Assembly: GCF_900100845.1 (NCBI RefSeq)
Contig: NZ_FNFP01000005.1
Span: 1-64,000 of the forward strand
Reading direction: 5' to 3'
Length of the DNA stretch: 64,000 nucleotides
From: Natronincola ferrireducens
GTDB taxonomy: Bacteria; Bacillota; Clostridia; Peptostreptococcales; Natronincolaceae
Part shown: in pieces, positions 1-8,388 of the stretch
Layout: the number at the start of each line of letters is the position of its first letter
Numbering within the stretch: position 1 is the first letter of the stretch
Made by a program: the position numbers and the translations under genes
Notes under the pieces: model-generated
Told to the model about the DNA's origin: nothing
What the model saw: only the letters and a program-made list of their open reading frames with translations
The model's database searches: none

Positions 1-258
1 TATTTCTCTTAAAGAATATTTTCCAGATAAATAGTCTTTAACAGCGCTTTCCTTTAATTCTTGCGAATACCTATTCCATGTTTTTGATGCTTTTAACCCT
101 TCTATTCCATAAGTATTAAACATATATCGCCAATCTTGAATGGTCCTGTTGTGGACTCCAAATTTTGAAAGAATCTCATTTCTAGTCATCAATCCATCAT
201 CGTATGATTTTAGAATTTCGTATTTCTCATCAGCTGAATAACTTTTTCTTTTGCACAT
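1..258 (-). CDS. IS3-family transposase OrfA-type protein, 5' part only
   Basis: The minus strand is open from an ATG at 258 to the window edge (86 codons). It begins MCKRKSYSADEKYEILKSY and continues with a helix-turn-helix (residues about 10-50, ending TIQDWRYMF) and the start of a second repeat (KESAVKDYLSGKYSLREI). This double HTH is typical of IS150/IS3 OrfA proteins that bind the IS terminal repeats. An SD-like GGGGAGTAT lies just before the start. Because the gene leaves the window, I cannot say whether it is intact or followed by the OrfB integrase. It is the only transposase-like gene in the window. Confidence 0.75.
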   Translation of the reverse strand, partial: MCKRKSYSADEKYEILKSYDDGLMTRNEILSKFGVHNRTIQDWRYMFNTYGIEGLKASKTWNRYSQELKESAVKDYLSGKYSLREI

Positions 259-324
259 AAATATACTCCCCTTAGATAAACAGATTTTATTTTTTAATCT
301 GTCTACCTAATAGGGAGCATATCA
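1..324 (-). mobile_element. left-edge fragment of an IS3-type insertion sequence
   Basis: The transposase fragment at 1-258 is preceded, on the minus strand, by about 65 bases that look like an IS terminus: reading inward from 324 the strand begins TGATATGCTCCCTATTAGG, and a small hairpin CAGATT/AATCTG lies between this end and the ORF. IS3 elements usually place orfA shortly inside the inverted repeat. The other end is outside the window, so the terminus is inferred from position and the TG start only. Confidence 0.45.
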
Positions 325-387
325 TAAAGAAGGGTGCTTTTCTTTTTTTAACATTATGAATCATCCTAAACCTATTAAATTCCTTTA

Positions 388-416
388 TTGTGCTCATAAT
401 ATAGATATGATAAAAT
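388..416 (+). promoter_or_regulatory. candidate sigma-A promoter of glmM
   Basis: TTGTGC (388-393), a 17-base spacer and TAAAAT (411-416) lie 36 bases before the glmM start, in an AT-rich gap after the IS end. The -35 is imperfect, so this is a reasonable but unproven promoter. Confidence 0.45.
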
Positions 417-451
417 GTAGAAGATACCCGTTTGGAAGGGAGTAAAAATCT

Positions 452-1798
452 ATGGGAAAATTATTTGGTACTGATGGCGTAAGAGGAATTGCCAATAAAG
501 AGCTTACACCTGAGTTAGCCTATAAGCTAGGTAGAATAGGAGCATATATCCTTTTAAAAGAAAAAGTCAAAGGAAAAGTAGTTATAGGAAAGGACACAAG
601 AAAGTCTGGAGACCTTTTAGAAGCCGCTATGACGGCAGGATTTTTATCGATGGGAATAGATGTAATAAGTCTAGGTGTATTACCTACTCCAGCAGTGGCT
701 TATTTGACAAGACATTTACAAGCTGACTGTGGTGTAGTGATTTCTGCATCCCATAATCCTGCAGAATATAATGGCATTAAGTTTTTTAATTATGAAGGCT
801 ATAAATTGCCAGATGAAACTGAAGATGAAATAGAATACTATATATTAAAGGATAAAGATGTAGATAAAAGACCTGAAGGAGAAAATATAGGTAAAGTTAC
901 TGTTTTAGAAGAGGCTGCAAAGCTTTATACAGATTACTTAAAGACTACGATAGACTGTGATTTTACTGGGCTTAGAATAGCTGTTGACACTGCCAATGGT
1001 GCAGCCTATAAAGTAGCTCCCGAAGTTCTAAAGGAATTAGGAGCAGAAGTACATGTGATTTGCCATGAGCCTGATGGTTTAAATATCAATTTAAACTGTG
1101 GCTCCACCCATCCCGAGACACTACAAAAGCTTGTAAAGGAAGTAAATGCAGATATTGGGGTTGCCTTTGATGGAGATGCTGACAGGTTAATTGCAGTAGA
1201 TGAAAAGTGTCACATTGTAGACGGAGATCATATAATGAATATATGTGCTTTCAATCTAAAGAAACACAATAAGCTAAAAAATGATACTGTTGTGGCTACT
1301 GTTATGAGCAACATAGGTTTAGACATTGCCATGAAGGAGCAGGGTTGTCATGTAGTGAAGACAAAAGTAGGTGACAGATACGTTTTAGAAGAAATGATTG
1401 CTAAAAACTACTCCCTAGGAGGAGAACAGTCAGGACATATCATCTTCTTAGATCATAACACCACAGGAGATGGACTTTTAACTGCTCTACAACTGATTGC
1501 AACTATGAAAGAGGAAGATAAAAAAATATCTCAGCTGGCTTCTATGATGATTGCTTATCCTCAAGTTTTGGTAAATGCCAAGGTAAGGAATGAGAATAAG
1601 GAAGCTTATCTTCAGGATGAAGTTATTATGAAGGAAATTGAAAAAATTGAAGATAAAATGGCTGGAGAAGGCAGGGTATTAATTCGACCTTCAGGTACAG
1701 AGCCTCTAGTAAGGGTAATGTTAGAAGGAAAAGACCAAGAAGAATTAAATCAATTAGCTACGGACCTAGCAAAATTAATAGAGTCAAGATTAAGCTAA
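452..1798 (+). CDS. glmM: phosphoglucosamine mutase
   Basis: GlmM converts glucosamine-6-phosphate to glucosamine-1-phosphate for UDP-GlcNAc, peptidoglycan and other envelope polymers in the cytosol. The 448-residue length is normal. The N-terminal motif [11 protein letters not shown], the phosphoserine loop ISASHNP (Ser100), the metal loop DGDADR (Asp240, 242, 244) and the C-terminal phosphate-binding RPSGTEP are all present in order, so the enzyme looks complete and active. The ATG at 452 follows AAGGGAG with good spacing. glmS, which makes its substrate, lies downstream behind a glmS ribozyme, so the two successive steps are adjacent but separately controlled. Confidence 0.97.
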   Translation: MGKLFGTDGVRGIANKELTPELAYKLGRIGAYILLKEKVKGKVVIGKDTRKSGDLLEAAMTAGFLSMGIDVISLGVLPTPAVAYLTRHLQADCGVVISASHNPAEYNGIKFFNYEGYKLPDETEDEIEYYILKDKDVDKRPEGENIGKVTVLEEAAKLYTDYLKTTIDCDFTGLRIAVDTANGAAYKVAPEVLKELGAEVHVICHEPDGLNINLNCGSTHPETLQKLVKEVNADIGVAFDGDADRLIAVDEKCHIVDGDHIMNICAFNLKKHNKLKNDTVVATVMSNIGLDIAMKEQGCHVVKTKVGDRYVLEEMIAKNYSLGGEQSGHIIFLDHNTTGDGLLTALQLIATMKEEDKKISQLASMMIAYPQVLVNAKVRNENKEAYLQDEVIMKEIEKIEDKMAGEGRVLIRPSGTEPLVRVMLEGKDQEELNQLATDLAKLIESRLS

Positions 1799-1853
1799 AG
1801 CAGAGCACAGAAATATTTGATTTGATCTCAATTACTTTTACACAGGGATAAAA

Positions 1854-1887
1854 TCGTTGGGATTAGTAGCGAAACTGATCCCAACGA
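1854..1887 (+). other. strong hairpin between glmM and the glmS leader
   Basis: TCGTTGGGAT (1854-1863) pairs perfectly with ATCCCAACGA (1878-1887), extended inward by three more pairs (one G-U), with an 8-base loop. No T-run follows (AATAATATAG), so it is not a canonical intrinsic terminator. It could protect the glmM mRNA 3' end or work with the downstream ribozyme. Confidence 0.6.
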
Positions 1888-1913
1888 ATAATATAGTAAT
1901 AGAAGGAGGAGGG

Positions 1914-1943
1914 ATGCCAATGGTAAACAACAAGAAAATTTAA
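1914..1943 (+). CDS. nine-codon leader ORF before the glmS ribozyme
   Basis: A very strong Shine-Dalgarno (AGAAGGAGGAGGG, ending at 1913) stands at ATG 1914, with a second in-frame ATG at 1920 at more usual spacing. The frame reads MPMVNNKKI and stops with TAA at 1941-1943, only six bases before the predicted ribozyme cleavage site. glmS has its own SD and ATG far downstream, so this SD is not needed for glmS. It may be a translated leader peptide or a relic; translation here would place a ribosome on the ribozyme 5' boundary. Confidence 0.4.
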   Translation: MPMVNNKKI

Positions 1944-1944
1944 A

Positions 1945-2113
1945 GTAAAGCGCCTGAGCTTGAGCTTGGTCGGAAAGAAGCTTAAGTTGACGAGGGACAG
2001 GGTTTATCGAAATTTCGGCGGATGCCCTGCGGTGTATTCACCACCGATAACGGATCTACAAAACTACTAAGTAATTGGTAGAACAAAGGGGTCTAGGTGA
2101 AAGAGTCTGCAAA
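1945..2113 (+). ncRNA. glmS ribozyme/riboswitch
   Basis: The conserved core is plain: AAAGCGCCTGAGCTTG at the 5' end, GTTGACGAGGGACAGGG, TTTATCGAAATTTCGGCGGATGCC in pieces, then the distal stems ending AGGTGAAAGAGTCTGC. Cleavage is expected between A1949 and G1950. In this class glucosamine-6-phosphate acts as coenzyme for self-cleavage, and the cut mRNA is degraded, shutting off glmS when product is plentiful. It lies directly upstream of glmS, with about 140 bases of AT-rich leader in between. Confidence 0.95.
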
Positions 2114-2270
2114 ATATTTTTTGAAATGATTTTGGAGGCTTAGTTTCTTATTGTCTATTTATGAATTTACAAGTAAGTTTAGAACATAAATGGATAAATG
2201 ACAGGGTTTTGAAAAAAATATATATTAAACAAAATTCTTTTATTAAAGAAATTTGAAAGGAGAAAAGAAT

Positions 2271-4097
2271 ATGTGTGGAATTGTTGGATATATAGGAAAA
2301 AAAGAAGTAGCACCTATTTTAATAGAGGGTTTACAAAAACTAGAATATAGAGGATATGATTCTGCCGGTGTAGCCATTTATAGTGACAATGATGTTGTTG
2401 TCAGAAAATACAAGGGTAGACTTAGTGTATTAGAAGAGCATTTGAATAAAGAAAAAATACCAGGAACATTAGGAATCGGTCATACGAGATGGGCTACCCA
2501 CGGAGAACCCAATGATATCAATGCCCATCCCCATACCAACTATGCAGGAGATATCGCAGTGGTACACAATGGCATTATTGAAAATTATGTAAAAATAAGG
2601 GAATGGTTGATTAAAGAGGGTAAAGTATTTGAGACAGAGGTAGATACAGAAGTAATAGCTCATTTAATAGACTATTATTATGAAGATGACTTGGTGGAAG
2701 CAGTGCAAAAATCAGTTCGTAGAATGGAAGGTGCCTATGCCATAGGTGTCATCAGTAAGAAAAACCCTGATAAATTAGTGGCAGTTAGAAAAGACAGTCC
2801 TTTGGTAGTAGGTATTGGCAATGGTGAAAACTTCATCGCTTCTGACATCCCAGCGTTATTAAAGCATACACGAAATGTATATTTCTTAAATGACGGAGAA
2901 ATGGCAGTTTTAGATGAAAACAATATTACATTATTAAACGAATTTGGCCATAAGATAGAGAGAGAAGTATTTGAAGTGACTTGGGATATCGAGGCGGCAG
3001 AAAAAGGTGGCTACGAGTATTTTATGCTTAAAGAAATTTATGAACAACCAAAAGCCATAAAGGAAACCTTATCTCCAAGAGTAGATAAAGAAAATCATAT
3101 TGTTCTAGATGATATTAAACTAACAAAGGAAGATTTAGAAAAAATTAATAAAGTAATGATTGTAGCCTGTGGAACAGCCTATCATGCAGGATTAGTAGGT
3201 CGATATGCTATAGAAAAGTTTGCTAAGATTCCAGTGGAGACGGATGTGGCATCAGAATTTAGATATAGAGATCCATTTGTAGATGAAAACACCTTGTTTA
3301 TCGCAATAAGTCAATCGGGAGAAACTGCAGATACATTGGCAGCTTTAAGGGAGGCAAAGGCAAAGGGTGCTAGAGTAATGGCAGTAACCAATGTGGTGGG
3401 AAGCAGAATTTCAAGAGAAGCTGATGATGTTTTCTACACTTGGGCAGGTCCAGAAATCGCTGTAGCTTCTACAAAGGCCTATACAACTCAATTGATAGCC
3501 ATGTATTTAATTGCCCTAAATATGGGAATAAAAAAGGGTACTATTTCAAAAGAAAAATATAATACAGTACTAAATGAATTAAAAGCCTTGCCACAAAAGG
3601 CAGAAAAACTATTAGAAAATAAACAGTTGATCCAAGAATTAGCTGATAAACAATTTAATAATCAAAACGTATTCTACATTGGTAGAGGGATTGATGATCA
3701 TGTCGGTAGAGAAGGTTCATTGAAACTAAAGGAAATTTCCTATATCCACTCCGAGGCTATTGCTGCAGGAGAATTAAAGCATGGAACCATTGCTTTAATC
3801 GAGGAAGGAACATTAGTAGTAGCCCTAGCTACACAAGATCACCTATACGACAAAATGCTTTCAAATATCCAAGAGGTTAGGGCTAGAGGTGCTTATGTAA
3901 TAGCGGTAGCAAAGGAAGGTAATGAAGAAGCAGAAAAAGCTGCAGATGTTGTGATTTATATACCAGATACAATAGATGAATTAACACCAGTTCTTTCAGT
4001 AATTCCATTACAGGTATTTGCTTATTATGTAGCAGTGGCTAGAGGTACTGACGTCGATAAGCCTAAAAATTTAGCCAAATCGGTCACTGTCGAATAA
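2271..4097 (+). CDS. glmS: glutamine--fructose-6-phosphate aminotransferase (isomerizing)
   Basis: GlmS makes glucosamine-6-phosphate from fructose-6-phosphate and glutamine, the first step of amino-sugar synthesis. I place the start at ATG 2271, behind GAAAGGAG, because the glutaminase nucleophile must be the N-terminal Cys after Met removal (MCGIVGYIG); the frame is open six codons further upstream. The N-terminal Ntn glutaminase domain (about 1-215, with GHTRWATHG) is followed by two SIS sugar-isomerase domains (SQSGETADT in the first) and the C-terminal PKNLAKSVTVE tail. At 608 residues it is full length. Control is by the upstream ribozyme; a terminator follows at about 4258. Confidence 0.97.
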   Translation: MCGIVGYIGKKEVAPILIEGLQKLEYRGYDSAGVAIYSDNDVVVRKYKGRLSVLEEHLNKEKIPGTLGIGHTRWATHGEPNDINAHPHTNYAGDIAVVHNGIIENYVKIREWLIKEGKVFETEVDTEVIAHLIDYYYEDDLVEAVQKSVRRMEGAYAIGVISKKNPDKLVAVRKDSPLVVGIGNGENFIASDIPALLKHTRNVYFLNDGEMAVLDENNITLLNEFGHKIEREVFEVTWDIEAAEKGGYEYFMLKEIYEQPKAIKETLSPRVDKENHIVLDDIKLTKEDLEKINKVMIVACGTAYHAGLVGRYAIEKFAKIPVETDVASEFRYRDPFVDENTLFIAISQSGETADTLAALREAKAKGARVMAVTNVVGSRISREADDVFYTWAGPEIAVASTKAYTTQLIAMYLIALNMGIKKGTISKEKYNTVLNELKALPQKAEKLLENKQLIQELADKQFNNQNVFYIGRGIDDHVGREGSLKLKEISYIHSEAIAAGELKHGTIALIEEGTLVVALATQDHLYDKMLSNIQEVRARGAYVIAVAKEGNEEAEKAADVVIYIPDTIDELTPVLSVIPLQVFAYYVAVARGTDVDKPKNLAKSVTVE

Positions 4098-4257
4098 AAT
4101 AATATTTTGTCGAATATGGGTGTTGTCGATTATAATTAATGCTGTCACAACTTAAAATATTTTATCAAATACAATATAGAATCTACAGAGTTTACTTTAA
4201 TGAAAGTTACCTTTATAATACAATAATCTCAACTAAAGGACTAAAAAAGTCGATTTT

Positions 4258-4314
4258 ATATTCCCGTAGTAGATACAGAAGAAATTCTGATTTATTACGG
4301 GAATATTTTTATTT
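4258..4314 (+). terminator. intrinsic terminator of glmS
   Basis: ATATTCCCGTA (4258-4268) pairs with TACGGGAATAT (4296-4306) and is followed by TTTTATTT. The 160 bases between the glmS stop and this stem show no convincing gene. Confidence 0.7.
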
Positions 4315-4751
4315 AAGATGAATTCCCACTATCGACAAACATGACATAGCAGATAGATATATGTCCTTATTGTTAAAAACTGTTTTTATTCAGTTAGATT
4401 TAAAGGTGATGAGTAAAGACATTTATGCTGATGATAGTTTAATTTTTAAAAAGATAAGAAAAACAAAATAAAAGAAGTCAAATGTTCACATAATCCACCA
4501 GATACTACCTAACAAATACTTTCATGACCTAGGTCTCATTGATATTCATAAATACGAAGTTGGTTTGTTATCGAATTACTATTAATTCCTTGAGAAATTT
4601 CAGGAGCCGGATACGGCAAACATAAGTCCAGTTATGTGAGAGCAAAAAAACAGAACTAATTATCTTGTTTTTTAGCTAGTGGATATTTAGGCATCTTGTG
4701 GGCATTGGGATTTATTACTGTAAGTATTGCAATAAATAATAAGATACAATG
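4315..4751. other. gene-poor stretch with possible mobile-element debris
   Basis: No intact gene was found. Around 4340-4470 one frame (DRYMSLLLKTVFIQ, later SLIFKKIRKTK and a stop) faintly recalls the N-terminus of IS-type transposases. At 4602-4642 the sequence GGAGCCGGATACGGC...GTCCAGTTATGTGAGAG resembles a worn group II intron segment (normally GAGCCGGATG...GTCCGGTTC). Both resemblances are weak, and neither has a partner sequence nearby. Confidence 0.25.
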
Positions 4752-6296
4752 TTATTTATTTATGCGGAATAACATACCCAATAAATTCCTTGGGACTGCT
4801 TTTGTAATAAAGAGGACAAGTATATAACCTAAGCCACCAATGATAAGACTATAAATAAAACTGGTGGAAAGGTGAAAATTTATTGAAAGAAACCACTGCT
4901 GTGTCTGTAGAATCAAGATTATCATCAAAGCAGCAGCAAAAAAAGGCTTTATAAATAAATCTGTATATTGGTATTTCATTTTAATCATTTTCCATAAAGT
5001 ATAAAAATCCAATATACAAATGGACAAAGTGCATAGGAAAAATCCCGTATAATAACCATAGATGCCGTAGCTTGGATTGCCTACAAGGTAATAAACAGCA
5101 GCGAACTGAAGGCTCATACCAATCATTCGATGAATTGTAGTATTTTTTTGTTTTCCAAGACCATATAAGATCCCTGAAAAAGTATGTTGTATGGCTAGGA
5201 AAATAGTACAGAAACCCAAGAGGTATATTGATTCACTGGCTTTAGGATCACTATATAGATAAACTGCTAACGGCTTTGAGAAAAAAACATACAGTGCTGT
5301 TAGAGGGATAGACACCAATAGGGTGATTTTTATAGCAAGGTGGATATTGTTTTTAGCTGTTTTATAATTTTTCACAAAGACTTGTTCTGATAAGTTGGGA
5401 ATAATATTGATGACCAGGGCAGATGTAACGAAATAGGGAAGATATGTTAAGGGCATGGCCATGCCCATGACTCTTCCAAAAGTTGCAATAGCTTCACTAT
5501 ATGTATATCCTGAAGCCATAAGTCGTTGGGGTATTAAGATGGCATTGGTGAATTGCAAAATAACATGAAAAAGTCCTGACAGGGTCAATGGGGCGGATAT
5601 AGTTAGTATTTGCCTTAATAGTTGGGTCATCTTGATTGAAGTAGGGATTGTGTAGGGGAGTCTTTTAGTAAAACGGCTTTGCATGAAAAGCAACCATACC
5701 AAGTCAAAAAACTCACCTATGCTAATCCCACAAATGGCAATGAAGGCTCCTAGAATAGGATCTAATGGATAAATAGAATACAACAAGCCAATAACAATAA
5801 CAAATCGTGTAAAGTGTTCCACAATTTCAGAAATGCTGGCAATACCTATCATTTTCAGTCCATAATAATAGCCTCTCATGACAGATGTTATAGAAATCAA
5901 AACGAGGGCTGGAGGAAGAAAATAAATACAACGTAAGGCATCTTCATTTTTAAATATCCTTAAACCAATAAATCCACGGAATGAAATAAGGATCAAACTG
6001 AGACCGATGGATAGGGACAAGGTAAAGAATACAGCTACTCTATAAGTTTTTCTAACGGCATCATAGTTATTTTTAGAACTATATTCAGCGATTAGCTTAG
6101 AGACAGCTGTAGGAATACCAGCAGTAGTAATAATAAGAAAAATCATAAGAACCGGCATCATCATTTGAAATAAGCCAATGCCTTCAGCTCCCATAAGCTT
6201 TGATAAGATTACATCATAGCTAAATCCAATAAAACGGATAAGAAAATTAACAAATGTCAATAAAATAGACCCATAGACAAAACCCTTCTTTTTCAA
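4752..6296 (-). CDS. spoVB: stage V sporulation protein B-like MATE/MOP-family flippase
   Basis: This is a polytopic membrane protein of the polysaccharide/lipid flippase superfamily, about 12-14 hydrophobic spans over 514 residues. Its N-terminus (KKKGFVYGSILLTFVNFLIR, then SKLMGAEGIGLFQM and TTAGIPTAVSKLI) has the wording typical of SpoVB, which is thought to move lipid-linked precursors during spore cortex synthesis. The open frame begins at 6365, but I prefer the TTG at 6296 because GGGGTGAT stands at normal spacing before it and the upstream residues are not membrane-like. It points toward the glmS terminator and is monocistronic. A related flippase role in vegetative wall synthesis cannot be excluded. 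Confidence 0.85.
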   Translation of the reverse strand: MKKKGFVYGSILLTFVNFLIRFIGFSYDVILSKLMGAEGIGLFQMMMPVLMIFLIITTAGIPTAVSKLIAEYSSKNNYDAVRKTYRVAVFFTLSLSIGLSLILISFRGFIGLRIFKNEDALRCIYFLPPALVLISITSVMRGYYYGLKMIGIASISEIVEHFTRFVIVIGLLYSIYPLDPILGAFIAICGISIGEFFDLVWLLFMQSRFTKRLPYTIPTSIKMTQLLRQILTISAPLTLSGLFHVILQFTNAILIPQRLMASGYTYSEAIATFGRVMGMAMPLTYLPYFVTSALVINIIPNLSEQVFVKNYKTAKNNIHLAIKITLLVSIPLTALYVFFSKPLAVYLYSDPKASESIYLLGFCTIFLAIQHTFSGILYGLGKQKNTTIHRMIGMSLQFAAVYYLVGNPSYGIYGYYTGFFLCTLSICILDFYTLWKMIKMKYQYTDLFIKPFFAAALMIILILQTQQWFLSINFHLSTSFIYSLIIGGLGYILVLFITKAVPRNLLGMLFRINK

Positions 6297-6570
6297 ACCA
6301 TCACCCCGCGATTGCCACACTGTATCCCCAGGATACGTAACTATGTATATTATTATAGATAACAATATATACGGGAAACTTCATCAAAAAAACTATAAGA
6401 AAACAATGGGGTTAAAGAAGTAAAAATAGCGATGTACTTAATACACTACTAATTTGCTCTCTTCGTTTAAAGATGGTTAAATCAATGAAACAGTGGTCTA
6501 TAACATATCTACTAGCTTAGTAATAGATTTAGCTACAACCATACAGTAAAGAAATTGATAAAAATTTAAT

Positions 6571-6672
6571 TTAAATTAGCAAAAATCCTTTTAGTATTGA
6601 TATAAATTCTAAAAAATGGTAGTATAATCCCGTCGAAGTAGCATTTTTAGATTTTGAAAGAGATAGTGTCAT
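6571..6672 (-). CDS. possible 33-residue small protein
   Basis: On the minus strand GGGAGGA stands eight bases before ATG 6672, and the frame (starts MTLSLSKSKNATSTG, ends FISILKGFLLI) stops at 6571. The C-terminal half is hydrophobic. It sits in the gap between spoVB and the riboswitches, with no neighbour that explains it. I do not recognise it. The ribosome-binding site is the main support. Confidence 0.25.
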   Translation of the reverse strand: MTLSLSKSKNATSTGLYYHFLEFISILKGFLLI

Positions 6673-6879
6673 AATATTAATCCTCCCATTTCTTATATTA
6701 CAATACGATAAAATATCAAAGATCCACCTCCTAATTGTTTACTCTGTGGTGTACTTTAGAATCTTCTATTTTTTAACCTACAGTAACTTGACACAATCCC
6801 TTGACTTTTAACATCGAATCGATTAAACTGTTATTGCGTAGAAATAACAGTATATACAAGGTAGACAACAAAATAAGAA

Positions 6880-7034
6880 TTTAGGTGCCTCTTTTACAGG
6901 GGATAAAAGGGAAGTACGGTTAAAATCCGTCGCAGCCCCCGCTACTGTATGCATGGACGAAACCTCAGTGTCCACCATTTATTTGGGAAGGTGAGGAAGT
7001 AGATTGATGTGCGAGCCAGGAAACCTGCCTATAC
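6880..7034 (+). promoter_or_regulatory. cobalamin riboswitch, first of two
   Basis: Conserved elements appear in order: TTTAGGTGCC, AAAAGGGAA, ATCCGTCGCAGCCCCCGCTACTGT, and the B12 box GCGAGCCAGGAAACCTGCC ending near 7030. This matches the large (class I) cobalamin aptamer that represses transport or synthesis genes when adenosylcobalamin is bound. A terminator follows at 7101 with no gene in between, so this copy acts on transcription through the second riboswitch. Confidence 0.93.
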
Positions 7035-7100
7035 CCATAGAATAACAATAAACCTTCGGAGGGAAAGGTCTTATTATGGAATGTAAGCAACCAAAATAAC

Positions 7101-7130
7101 AATCTAACCCTCAAGGTTAGATTTTTCTAT
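7101..7130 (+). terminator. terminator of the first cobalamin riboswitch
   Basis: AATCTAACC (7101-7109) and GGTTAGATT (7115-7123) form a nine-pair stem with a five-base loop, followed by TTTCTATTT. Its position about 70 bases after the aptamer makes it the likely expression platform. Confidence 0.75.
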
Positions 7131-7232
7131 TTGGATAATATATTGACAAAAAGAGAAGAAACGCTGTTTACAACATATCAATGGATAAGTAATATCTATA
7201 TTGATTGTTAAAAATGAAAAATTAATAAAAGC

Positions 7233-7393
7233 TTTATGGTGTTGTTCATCTGTTTGATTAACAACTTAAAAGGGAAGTTGGGTGAAAATCCCACGCGGTC
7301 CCGCCGCTGTAAAAGAGGAGTTCTTTCAAAAAACCACTGAGTAATCGGGAAGGTTGGAAGGATGATGAAACTTGAGCCAGAAGACCTACCTGT
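7233..7393 (+). promoter_or_regulatory. cobalamin riboswitch, second of two
   Basis: TTTATGGTGTTGTTC, AAAAGGGAAGTTGGGTGAAAATCC, CGCGGTCCCGCCGCTGT and the B12 box TTGAGCCAGAAGACCTACCTGTA are present in order. The sequence differs from the first copy over most of its length, so it is not a recent duplication. It has its own terminator and is the proximal switch for the cobalt transport operon. Confidence 0.94.
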
Positions 7394-7463
7394 AGCTTTA
7401 TGACATGCACTCTACGAGGAAATGGAGGGGGTCTATTTGAATTTATCAAAACGATTGATTATG

Positions 7464-7509
7464 CTCCCAGTCTCCAATTACCAATATAGGTATACGCTGG
7501 GAGTTTTTA
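7464..7509 (+). terminator. terminator of the second cobalamin riboswitch
   Basis: CTCCCAG (7464-7470) pairs with CTGGGAG (7497-7503), followed by TTTTTAT; the long loop can form an inner TTACC/GGTA helix. It lies 70 bases after the aptamer and 220 bases before cbiQ. Confidence 0.75.
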
Positions 7510-7733
7510 TATTGAAAAATTTATTCATTGAGTCCTACGGTAATATGTTAAGTAGATAAAACAATTAAATTGGGAATTTTCAACATCGATACAGGCAGTA
7601 CTAAGCTAGTCCAGTGAATATGTAAATAGTCAATATACTGTTCTGTTTTAATAATGCTCAGTAGTAGCAAGGGATGGAGTGAGAGAAAATAAAAACTAGG
7701 TTTGAAGGATGTCAAATCCGGGCTGAAAATACG

Positions 7734-8387
7734 ATGGTTAGTCTTTTTATTCTTCTATTTTATATATCCTTTATAGATAGCTATAGATTATTGGCAATAA
7801 CTGCTGGGATTGCTGTTGTATACTCCATCAGCATCTGTAAAAGCAAATATTTTATAAGGCTGATAAAACCAGTATTGCCCTTTGTAATTTTGATGCTGCT
7901 ACCCATCATAATAAGGTATATACTAAGAAACACCCTGGAAGATATAGATTTCACAATAATGATTATTGGTAAAATTTTAATTTCCTCTATTATACTGGGA
8001 ACCGTTGTCGCTAAGCATTCAGCCCTTTATCTAGTGGATGGAATACTAAACATCGGCTTACCTCGAATATTTAACAGGATATTGGCACTTACCTTTAGGT
8101 ACTTTCATATGATCAATGAAGATGTACAGATAGGTAGAAAAGCATTAAGCAGTAGAGGAATGGGGGAAAGGAAAGGACTATCATCCCTTAGTATTTTTGG
8201 TGAATGGATTGGAGGGTTTTTCCTAAAAAGTACCCATCACAGTGATATGGTCTTTAATGCAATGAAGTCCAGAGGTTTTCAAGGAGAGTCAAGAAATGAA
8301 AAAATTAAAAATAAGGGCCTAATTATTGAATGTTGTATACTAATTCTGTTTTTGACCATGGTGTTAATAATTGATGGGAAGGTGTAA
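7734..8387 (+). CDS. cbiQ: cobalt ECF transporter T component (CbiQ-like)
   Basis: This is the conserved transmembrane coupling subunit of an energy-coupling-factor transporter; it links the ATPase to the substrate-binding CbiM. The protein has about five hydrophobic segments and a cytoplasmic coupling region with ALSSRGMGERKG and NAMKSRGF, the two A-R-G type motifs expected. The first ATG is 7734, but it has no ribosome-binding site. The frame is open upstream to 7683, and GGAGTGAG at 7676-7683 stands at normal distance from an in-frame ATA at 7689 (KTRFEGCQIRAENT before the ATG), so the true start may be ATA. The stop is one base from the cbiO start, indicating translational coupling. Confidence 0.85.
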   Translation: MVSLFILLFYISFIDSYRLLAITAGIAVVYSISICKSKYFIRLIKPVLPFVILMLLPIIIRYILRNTLEDIDFTIMIIGKILISSIILGTVVAKHSALYLVDGILNIGLPRIFNRILALTFRYFHMINEDVQIGRKALSSRGMGERKGLSSLSIFGEWIGGFFLKSTHHSDMVFNAMKSRGFQGESRNEKIKNKGLIIECCILILFLTMVLIIDGKV

Positions 8388-8388
8388 G

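Noticed and set aside
2253-2270. Upstream ATG start for glmS
   Set aside because: It would bury the N-terminal catalytic Cys and overlaps the real SD.
4139-4321. 60-codon open frame after glmS
   Set aside because: No ribosome-binding site; it runs through the glmS terminator stem, and its composition is what AT-rich noncoding DNA gives.
4340-4470. Intact transposase gene
   Set aside because: Only a 35-codon stretch with vague resemblance, followed by stops in all frames; reported only as possible debris.
7258-7449. 63-codon minus-strand frame
   Set aside because: It is the complement of the second cobalamin riboswitch and has no SD; the RNA explains the sequence.
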